From contig JAENRP010000251.1 in NCBI GenBank assembly GCA_024741835.1, positions 1-41,839 of the forward strand: a DNA stretch of 41,839 nt. Direction: 5' to 3'. A program made the position numbers and the translations under genes. Below the pieces are notes generated by a model. That model was given only the letters and a program-made list of their open reading frames with translations. It was not told the DNA's origin and did not search any database. This DNA is from Diplocarpon mali (lineage: Eukaryota; Ascomycota; Leotiomycetes; Helotiales; Drepanopezizaceae). Positions 33,862-41,839 of the stretch are shown here, piece after piece; position 1 is the stretch's first letter; every line of letters begins with the position of its first letter.

Positions 33862-36372
33862 TGGTATGATGCTCAATGAAAAAAAGCAAGGAAATTTTGT
33901 CTCATTCCCTGACTCTGGTACTGATCCAGAGCGGACTTTGAGATATTTTACCTCTCTTCAATGTAGTGCTGTTTTGTGACGTTTCTCGCCAAAAGTCTAA
34001 CCAATGCTCCTCAGCGGCCATGTTTCGCTCGTAGGCACTTTTCAAACCGAATTTCTTGGGCTTTTCAAACCATCCCGTCGCGGAGGTAAAGAAAGGTTAT
34101 GTAATTTGCCTGGAAAATGTCTATCCCACGGTGGCGTTCTCAATACGATGGTATAAGTAATCGAGTCATGCGTTCGTCGTTCGATTGATTAAAGCACTGC
34201 TCATATATATTCATATATAGCTTTAAGAGATCATCCACTTTCCAATGGTGTAAATCTGACCAAGGGAATTTCTACTATAATATTTTGCGTCGATGGAGAA
34301 GGTTTGCATGCATGGCAAAAGCGAACAGGCGACGGTGAAAATCATTGGAATCTTTACAGAAGCTCTCGGTTCTGTGATCGAAGGCTTCTGACTAATTCAT
34401 TCGATTGCACTGGCAAAACTGGTCAAGTTTTTGCTTATTTGGATTAGCTTATTCTGACCATAGAAACACATGTGGAACAAAAACAACACACAATTAGTTT
34501 TAAGCGAGACTTTTCAGACCACACGCATTGTGGAATATCCTCGAAATACATCTATTTGATTGCTGCTCGCAATAAGGAGTATCGAATTGACCAGTATCAC
34601 AACCTGATACTCTGAGCTACTTTTGATGCGTGATATGATTTTATCCCAAGTTGGGGACAAACACAACTCTTGTGTCACGAGAACAAGAAGAGAAGTTCGA
34701 TTTCTAACTCTTCATTTTTGGACAGTCGTCAGAGGAGTAATCTTTAATACCTTTCGGTGAATATATTTGTGTGTATTGGACTTCTGCTAGGGCGTAAGTT
34801 ACCCCCAGACGCAACATAGTAAATTTGTAATTACGTTGTGCTGGATGTTTGGGTTGGTGCCTGGGGATTAGTTGGCAATCTCTTGAAGCTACTGCAGGAC
34901 GCCGAGTCTTCCAGGCACTGAGAAATAGGGTTCTGGTGATAGATACTTACTCTGCTAGATACTTCTTGAATCTTGAGCGATGAAGTAGCATCAACGATGG
35001 ACAATATCGGGCGCGAAATCTCGCATTATAAAACTGTCACAGGAACAAGACGGACAAGGTATTAAGAGCTTCGCAGGTCTCACGAGCAATCTTAAATGTG
35101 TGAGACCGTAAAAGACGTTGTTATTGGAGGTTGAAACGACGAAATGTTCTTCGGAAATTTGACCGGTCTGGCGAGAGCAAAACTTAATAGGATAACGAGA
35201 GAAATTCTCAAGCAGTGCTTGTAAAGTTTAAACCTGTCAAACTAAAGATACAGGTGCTCTTTAAAATATATTATAACAATGGAACGAAGCAAAGGTGACT
35301 TTTCGAACCCAAAAAGAAGTGAATTTCTCAGTGCTCTGGCGAGTTTTGCCAGAGGACTTCATAGAACTGACATTTCTGCCTTTGAAAGGCACGGATGCGA
35401 ATGCAGAGATTATAGAAGGAAGATATATAGAGAATATTTATACTAGGACAAGGATTTGCATCTCAAAACTGGCTGCTCGAGTGAGACACTAGCCTATATC
35501 AAGTCCCGGGTTTGATACCATACTCGAATCCCGAGGCTATTACTCAGCATTCAGATGGGCGAGACAGGTACGATCACTCGCAAAAGAGTAAGTTTTTGGC
35601 TCTAATTATTCGCGAGTCGCACGATTTCGAGCCGTGGGGAAATTCGCGACGATCTTTCCTCGGCGTGAATTTGTCCTCTTTCCTCAAGCAAGATGAACTG
35701 CGAGTCTGTAAGCTCTGGACTTGCCTCATTCCATCTCTATATACCTCCTATCGAGACGGTGCCGCTCGCAACCAGACATCCCACATAACGAGCTTTTTTA
35801 TAGGTACTAGATATTTGGCGGTATTTGGGAGGTAGATTATCGAGGCAAGAGTGACACATTGAGCCAGCAGAATTGAGACAGCAGAGAAGATTTCCTGCAG
35901 ATCATCCCGAACCCAGGCACGGAAGAATGCCATTCAGTGTTCTTTGCCTATGATGGGAGTAGTGAATGGCTATGGTGCCCCTACGAGGAAGAAATGGGTT
36001 TCCGCAAATACCCTACTAGGCCTAGATGCTTCAGAGCCGAGTTACATAGACTTCTTTCTGGCTAATCATCTCGAGGTCTGGCGCATAACTGATACACATA
36101 TTCAGGCGTTGAGCGAAAATTGCGAAGTAGATTTTCTTTGCGACCAACTTACAACCCGGGTAAAGAAAGCACCTCGGTCCACGCAGAACAAAGAAATAGA
36201 CAATGTACATTGTGTTTTACAAGGTAGGAAAAAAGCATCAAGCAACAGTATTCGTAGGCCTACCTCGCTTTCACTTAAAGACGCGATATCCCTCCGGACT
36301 ACTTTCGTTATTCACCAAAAGAGAACCAGCTCAACGATATCAGAGAGGAAACCTTTCAACCTCACGGCCGTA
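33862..36372. other. Gene-poor intergenic stretch
   Basis: 2.5 kb with moderately low GC. It begins with the UTP6 3' flank. Open frames here (for example 35,295-35,492 and 35,512-35,835) show no family motif. The stretch 35,944-36,372 is open on the plus strand upstream of the hypothetical gene and may be its untranslated leader or an N-terminal extension. A possible SINE relic is at 35,468-35,535. Confidence 0.5.
35468..35535 (+). repeat. Possible tRNA-derived SINE relic
   Basis: An A-box-like stretch (ctggctgctcgagtgagac, about 35,469-35,487) is followed about 25 bp later by a B-box-like GGTTTGATACC (35,509-35,519), close to the polymerase III consensus GGTTCGANTCC. The context (ctagcctatatcaagtcccggg) resembles the 3' half of a tRNA-like head. 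It does not fold into a proper tRNA by eye, and no second copy is visible. Confidence 0.3.
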
Positions 36373-37358
36373 ATGACCTCAACCATAGCTGCCAGCCGAA
36401 CACCATACGGGCCGGGAGGAGAAATGGCTCGACCAATTATACCAAGCCACACACAATTTCAGCTTGAGGATGGCATTGCACCGTTCCGAAGTCAACAGGT
36501 GAGTCCCACCAAAATGTGATTCACCGCAGTCTTCCAACCCAGCAGCTTGACCCTCTCGCTCAGGTTCTCCTTCCATCTGCTCCGATCACCAGAACTCAGC
36601 CTTGGGAAGAGCTCCATATGCCACGATACGACGAGCTCGCCACCGCAGACTTCGGTCATCCATATCAATGGCAGGCGATTGGTCCGCGAGAGGAGAATCC
36701 GGGGTCTCATGTCGGCGAAAATTCATGGGCCCAATTCCATACTCCAGATCTACAGCCGAAGTGTGACGCTGCTTGCCACGACAACAGATTCAGACTGCAG
36801 CAACAGTGCCATCCTCAAATCCGAGTGGCTCACGCGCATGCCTGGATCTAGTCCCACTCCCAGAAGCACAACCAAAGCCAGCCCTGTCAGTGGAATGGAA
36901 GCAGAAAGCAACACCTTGACGACGGCGAAATCTTTATCGGTCCCGCCCCAGATCTAGTCGTTCAGACCGAGTCGGTCCCTACGGAGCCGTGGCTTGGGGC
37001 CATCAAAGAAATCGGGCGCCGACGCAGCCGGATCGCGGTGAGCAGATGGACCGAGAGTCACGGCCCTGCGTCGGAGTGGCAGTTCTGCCGAGATGTCAGG
37101 TACGTACCGCGCAGAGATGAGAACTGGCGCGAGCTGGAATACCAGATGACAGGATTGCCGTCCGAGGAGATAGTCGGGAAGTGGATGAATAGGCAGTCGC
37201 ACTGGGTCCGAGCTTCGGCTTCGGACGAGGTGCTTCGGATCGGGGTCTGGGGTAGGTTGTGCGCGGCATCCTGTTTCTGTGTGATCGGATGCTTGCTGCG
37301 TTTCAGCGCGACACCTACAAGTGAATACGCAACAACATGCATTTCTTGTGAAGCATGA
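36373..37358 (+). CDS. Hypothetical protein, uncertain gene model
   Basis: A plus-strand frame starts MTSTIAASRTPYGPGGEM and can be spliced over a 47-bp intron (36,499-36,545, GTGAGT...CAGCAG, phase 0) to a Pro-rich segment (QLDPLAQVLLPSAPITRTQP). The same frame continues to 37,358 with one in-frame TAG at 36,849-36,851. A second intron could remove the stop (for example GTGTGA near 36,761 to GCAG near 36,902), or the gene may be broken. The last part (EWQFCRDVRYVPRRDENW, then EEIVGKWMNRQSHW) faintly resembles a Myb/SANT-like helical domain, then comes a hydrophobic Cys-rich tail. I do not recognise the family. Confidence 0.35.
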
Positions 37359-38807
37359 GATAGTCCATATAAACCTGCTCAATGAAATTTCTGAAATCAC
37401 AGTGCCACCAAGCATCTTAATCATTCGTTAGAGCGTTGTGCGAAAACATAGGAAAATGTGGAAAAAGGGGAATGTTGACTCGCTTAAGACGTCGGCGGGA
37501 CGACCTCGCTACCCCCCCCAAAACTGCAGAGATATTTCGGATGCACACTGGAAGTAGACGCAAGGAAGCTCGTGCGCATGGGAAGTTATTAAGAAGAAGA
37601 AAACTCCGACAGATTCAGGGTCATGCTATGGATGGTAGACCTTATCGGCGACATTCGCATCATCGCGATACCATATCTACTCAACGTCCAGAGTTCCCGC
37701 GGAATGTTCGAAGATATTACCACCCGTATTACTCACGGACTGGAAGCTCACCTGGCCTGTAGCCTTATTTCCAGGCTGCGCGCCCCATCGCATTGGTCGA
37801 ATATCTGTTGACAACATGCCAGCGGCAGATTGTGAGAACACGCCCCGACCAGGCTCACGAGTGTGGATCTCCCACTGGCACTAGTCCCGAGGAAGATCGA
37901 TGCGCGATGAAGAATGCTCGGGAATCTTGTGGTGTGTATGAGCAGTTGCATGTCTGCCAAGCTGTCGAAATCAGTCGCATCGACATTGACTTCCTTGAAG
38001 AGTTGGAGGTAGTCCATGTTTCCGCTTATGTGGAATTTAGCGACCACGAAGGGGTATAAGGGCGGGGCCAGTTGCGGACTGCAGGAGATAAGTCAGCGTC
38101 AATTGCTGCACCTCATGTTGTTGAAGGAGCCATAACCCACGTAACGGGTCGAGTGGCGTTGTCTTCAAGCCTGACAGTAAGTTCGTGAAACTCATTTCAG
38201 ACAGCGGTGATCTCTAAGCGGGCCGGATAGACAAGCCTCTTTACTAGCTCACAGTGCTGGCAGTTCCGTGAGGCTATCTGTGTTGAACGATATGGCAGCG
38301 GAAACTCCTGGGGATCTGAAACTCGGTGGGTATCTTTAAGCTTTTCGCCTTTTGATTCGCAGCTCTTTGGATTGAGCTGCCACCATGGTGAGCGTTAGAT
38401 TGCTTGCAGATGTGTAAAGAGGCTCCAGATATTGCTGGTACCGTCGTCTAGGTTCGGCTGTACGCGAGGTCTCCGGGTTTGCTCTGCAGGAACCTCCTAC
38501 CCTTTCTACCCGCAATCCAGGAGTAATTCCCCCCCGATGCACCTGAAACCACTGACGATATTTGAATAAGACCGAAATACTATTGCGATCGGAATCGTAT
38601 CATATCTGTACTGCAGTTGTCACGAAATCATTACCTAATATTCTTTACAAGCTTATCCTCTTCCTGCTCAGAGTCCTTGCAGGGCAACCAGTGCTGGAGG
38701 GTTTCAAAACATGATTACGTCATCAATTAGATCGCCTCGACCTCTTCCATAACTCCAAAGTCATTCTGTTATCAACAAGCTCCCACTATTACCCCCCTTT
38801 CCCTTCC
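37359..38807. other. Intergenic stretch upstream of the DHH gene
   Basis: 1.4 kb without a recognised gene. Overlapping short frames on both strands (37,436-37,762 plus, 37,748-38,047 minus, 37,793-38,059 plus) show no family motif and no convincing introns. At 38,508-38,524 (ACCCGCAATCCAGGAGT) there is a sequence resembling a shortened 23-bp palindrome; the minus-strand frame there also reads TPGLRV. The end (38,760-38,807) is a pyrimidine-rich leader before the DHH start. Confidence 0.45.
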
Positions 38808-40419
38808 ATGCTTCGTCTCCCCGCTTCATATCCGCAGAGGTTCAGGTCCCTCCGCAACCGTCCGCCGGTCTTGCCACTTTTGACCTTCACCGCAAACAGA
38901 CGCAGCATGAAGCGCAAAGCTGGAACGTCGCCAGAGGCCCGCGCGAGGAAAGGTCTGAAGCTCGTTGATTATTGCAGTAGCCCTGCTCGTCGGGACTCGG
39001 AGGGAGTTGAGATATGGCCAGCTCCTAACGCCCAGATAGTAGCGGCGCGAGCTTTCCTGCAGAAGTGGTCAGTCTGCCGTTGCAAAGTCATTCCTCAACT
39101 CCTGGTTAAACGGCATGGTATAGCGCCGGTGCTCAGAAACGCACGCTCATTGTCCCCGACAAAGACGCAGATGGCTTAAGCTCTGGGGTGATCGTCCACA
39201 GGACTCTCGTGAAGTTGGGGCTCGACGCGAAGCTCCTCGACGTGCACCTGGTGCAGAAAGGATCCAACGTACACGAGGCCTCTGAGCGCAAGTCTATGCT
39301 CGAGAAGCAGGCCGAGTTCATCATCGTTCTCGACCAAGGGAGTCGAGGGGGGCCCGCGATGGTCGACGATGAAAAGGCAAAGTCACTGGTCATCGATCAT
39401 CACCTGAGCGACGAGTTTCCTCGGCGTGCAGAGGTGGGTCATCAGCCAATTCTCATCCGTCACCTCGCGGCTAAGGACCCAAGGTTGTATCGGCTTGTCA
39501 CTGTCCCCCAGTTGCGCCGACGTCTCTCATCACGTATGAGATATGCCGAACCTTGCACCCAGACATCGCATCCGAGTGCGGATACCTCTGTGCTATTGGA
39601 ACACACGGTGATCTTGGAAACACCCTGAAGTGGCTCCCCCCCTTCCCAGACATGACCGAGACATTCAAGGCGCACGCGAAGAGACTCGTCAATGACTGCG
39701 TCTCATACATCAACGCTCGTACGTCGTCTAACTCGTGCGTTGAAGCCACCGTTAACGACAGTCAGCCCGACGGACGGGTACCTACGACGTGATCACCGCC
39801 TGGAACGCACTTCTAGATGCCCGAGACCCCAGAGAGATCCTGAGCAATCGTCGCCTGGCCAGTGCGCGGGAAGAGGTCAACATGGAAGTCAAGAGACAGG
39901 CGCACACTCCCCCAAAGTTTAGCAAGGACGGGAGGATAGCCGTGGTGAAGATCAACAGCAAAGCTCAGGTGCACCCTGTCATTGCTACGCGCTGGGTAGT
40001 TTCCTCCTCCCAGGGCCTAGAGAGCCAGATCGCTCACCATCAAGCGTTAGGCTAGCCACTTGCAATCAAAGGCCCTCGAGATTGTCATGGTGGCCAACTA
40101 CGGCTATCTCCCCGGCAAGGTGAACTTTTCCTGCCGTATCGCGAGATGCGTGAGAGATCGCGAGCCTCCTGTCGACATCATCAGTTCACTCAAGGCGGTC
40201 GCCGATCTGGACACGGGCGACTTGGTCCGGAGATTAGGGGAGAGCTTTGCCCGAGGCCACAGGGAGGCTTCTGGCGGCATCGTCCCCAGCGCCGAGTTCG
40301 AAGAGCTGTGCGCCCTGATGAGAGTTGGCGAGAAGCCCGACGGGGTGGACGGGGTGCCACGCAAGAAGAAGCAGGAAGTTCAGGAGAACACCTTGCACAA
40401 TTACTTCAAGAAGCCTTGA
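38808..40419 (+). CDS. DHH/DHHA1-family phosphoesterase (RecJ-like)
   Basis: Five exons: 38,808-39,067; 39,124-39,433; 39,484-39,718; 39,766-39,995; 40,051-40,419, giving 467 aa. Introns are 56, 50, 47 and 55 bp and every junction keeps phase: FLQKC joins AGAQKRTLIV, PRRAE joins VVSACHCPPV, YINA joins PRRTGTYDV, IATRW joins ASHLQSKAL. DHH proteins are Mn-dependent phosphodiesterases acting on nucleic acids or nucleotides; the fungal substrate is unknown to me. Visible motifs: DKDADG (99-104), VIDHHLSD with D178-H179-H180, GTHGDLGN, and the DHHA1 signature GHREASGG (from about 414). All appear intact. The first ATG gives an Arg-rich, acid-free N-terminus like a mitochondrial presequence; Met34 (38,907) would start MKRKAGTSP, which looks nuclear. 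The C-terminus ends TLHNYFKKP. Tail to tail with the oxygenase. Confidence 0.9.
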
Positions 40420-40480
40420 CGTATTACATTCTCCTCATTACGCTTCACAGCTCGTGTATTGTACAGAGAACATAGGGAAT
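40420..40480. terminator. Short convergent 3' region between DHH and oxygenase genes
   Basis: Only 61 bp lie between the two stop codons, so the 3' untranslated regions and poly(A) sites of the opposing transcripts must overlap. No canonical AATAAA is visible on either strand here. Confidence 0.5.
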
Positions 40481-41839
40481 CTAGACTGGTAACATGATTG
40501 GCACACCCAGAATCCTGTCCTGGCTGTATTTCGTGCCGTTCACTTCCTTGATGCCGTCGAGCCGCTCTTCGGGAGGGATCTGCATCCGGGTTCTGATTTC
40601 TGCGACGGACGTTAGGAGGTGGGATCTGGGGTCTCTGCAGAGACTCACGAGCTTCTCTCCATTCTTTACTTGTCGGTACCTAGCAGATGATCAGGACGAC
40701 GCGAGACGTCTACGCGGGGAGTTGCGTACCGGGATCCCTGAATCCATCAGATTCTTGAATTGCATAAACACCCCCTGGCTCAGGACGAAGCCTTCGCGCT
40801 GGATGAGTGGCGATTCTAGCCTGGTCAGCCGTCAGAGGCCCTCTGGGGATCCTGGTGGGTGCTGACCTGTGACGGGCTTTAAGCGCATGTCGCCTTTCGA
40901 TCCGTTAAAGAGAACTAGCGAGAGGCGCTGCTCATGCCGTTGGTCCTCTGGAGGATCGGCCACTTTGTGCAGGGTTGCTTTGAAGTGTCCTCCGGAAATC
41001 ACTGAGTCTCACATCAGCCGATGGGCACGAATGGAATCTGGGCATTTTCCATGGTCCACCTTCCAGGTTCTCTCCGAGATTGATGACTAATGCTCCGGGT
41101 TTATACTTGACATATCTCCATGTGTCGTTCTTCCAGATCTGTAGGGCCGTCACTGGCACGGAGAAGAGGAGCGTGGTGGTCCCGTAATCCGTATGTCTTC
41201 ACCAGACTATCAGCCGAGAGCAACGGAAGCTTGCGTGGAGGAGATCGATCACGTGGGGGGACGTACCCATACATGCGAACCCCTTTCCTCGAAGCGCGCA
41301 CCTCTTCCTCGAGGGGGTAGTAGAGGGCGTGTCGGAAGTAGCCATCGCCGACCAGACCGTCGTGCGATTGTACGTTATCTGCCATGGAACGCCCGAGTCA
41401 GTGGTCTGGTCGGGTAGAGTGATGTTTGCTTGTAGGACATTTCAGACAACGTAAGGACATTTTCTTTGCTGGCAGCACTGCCACCCCTCCCCGACCTACC
41501 CCAGAGGTAATCTTCGGGTAATTCCAGTACCATGGACAACAGGCGCAACAGCCGACGATTGACCGAGTTGACGAGATACTGCTGGGCATGAGTCTCGCAT
41601 CGCGTTCATGGGGGGGGGGTGGGGGAGGCCACGAACATCACAGAAGGCCGTCAGCTCGTCCATGAATGGGCGGATGCACTCGGGGACGCGGTCCTGATCC
41701 GCAAACTCGGGCGAGTAGAAGTTGAAGTGCTCGATCCCATCATACTTGCCCTTCTCGCGCTGTCGACCGGCATCAGCCCAAGTGCTCTCCCTGGCCAGCG
41801 AGGGGCCGGAGATATGGTGGCAGATGGTGTTGTCTCCTG
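40481..41839 (-). CDS. 2-oxoglutarate/Fe(II)-dependent oxygenase (isopenicillin N synthase-like), 5' end outside window
   Basis: Eight exons seen: 41,637-41,839 (partial), 41,500-41,593, 41,267-41,378, 41,060-41,196, 40,867-41,001, 40,730-40,815, 40,649-40,679, 40,481-40,599; 304 residues. Introns are 43, 121, 70, 58, 51, 50 and 49 bp, all in phase. Splicing rebuilds the jelly-roll core: GDGYFRHALYYPLEEE, GVRMYG, then HTDYGTTTLLFSVPV with the iron-binding H-x-D (41,187-41,195), PGALVINLGE, GGHFKATLHKV with the distal His (40,967-40,969), and R-L-S (Arg 40,925-40,927) for 2-oxoglutarate binding. The enzyme hydroxylates or desaturates a small molecule with O2 and 2-oxoglutarate; the substrate is unknown. 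Such genes often serve secondary metabolism, but no neighbouring biosynthetic gene is visible. The N-terminus lies beyond 41,839. The first visible intron contains a run of ten C. Confidence 0.9.

Noticed and set aside
35495..35540. tRNA gene
   Set aside because: B-box-like sequence is present, but no acceptor stem or anticodon arm can be paired by eye.
36954..37424. Minus-strand open frame of 156 aa
   Set aside because: It is antisense to the hypothetical plus-strand frame, Arg/Pro/Cys-rich without motif, and looks like a shadow in GC-rich DNA.
37748..38059. Overlapping frames on both strands as a gene
   Set aside because: No family motif, no start or intron support, and neither strand is clearly favoured.
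38808..40419. DHH gene as a frameshifted pseudogene
   Set aside because: The frame changes coincide with GT-AG introns of 47-56 bp, and splicing restores every conserved motif with matching phase.
40481..41839. Oxygenase region as several small unrelated frames or a decayed gene
   Set aside because: Seven in-phase introns rebuild a continuous protein with the H-x-D, distal His and R-x-S residues intact.

Overview
The window comes from a filamentous ascomycete (Pezizomycotina). Evidence: short GT-AG introns in conserved eukaryotic genes, and 27 kb of AT-rich, TA-rich DNA whose repeat copies differ almost only by C/T and G/A changes and whose relic proteins carry stops where Gln or Trp is expected. 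That is the signature of repeat-induced point mutation (RIP). A Leotiomycete-like host is a guess from protein similarity, not a proven placement. LAYOUT, 1 to about 26,960: a nest of at least six LTR retrotransposons, all RIP-killed. An old Copia element (minus strand, 14,014-17,214 plus 25,257 to about 26,957) was hit by element X2 (minus, right end 14,013) and by chromovirus Z (plus, 17,215-25,256, target duplication CCCGG). X2 was hit by a gag-only element G (plus, 10,471-13,382) and by a second X copy, X1 (right end 9,386). X1 was hit by Gypsy element Y (minus, 1,967-9,114, target duplication GTATA). X1 and X2 each keep the empty site that is filled in the other, which proves the order. 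The pol parts of X1 and X2 and the left end of the Copia element lie beyond position 1. LAYOUT, 26,960-41,839: composition switches to ordinary coding DNA. A GPI-anchor lipid remodelling gene (CWH43, minus, 7 exons, 941 aa) and a ribosome biogenesis gene (UTP6, plus, 2 exons, 399 aa) are divergent across a 309-bp shared promoter region. After a gene-poor stretch with one weak hypothetical gene (36,373-37,358) come a DHH/DHHA1 phosphoesterase (plus, 5 exons, 467 aa) and a 2-oxoglutarate/Fe(II) oxygenase (minus, 8 exons seen, cut by the window edge). These two are tail to tail, 62 bp between stop codons, in clearly GC-richer DNA. All four splice models were derived by hand; every junction is in phase and joins conserved family motifs. 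MOST UNUSUAL: a 23-bp near-perfect palindrome occurs 15 times inside three unrelated elements (Y, G, Copia). All twelve copies in recognisable coding sequence are read in the same frame, giving a T-x-x-P/L-x-x-x-V peptide, and they sit in linkers between domains. Chromovirus Z inserted exactly into the central 5 bp of one copy. This resembles, in logic, the in-frame Rickettsia palindromic elements, but in fungal retrotransposons. I see no CRISPR array, rRNA or convincing tRNA gene.
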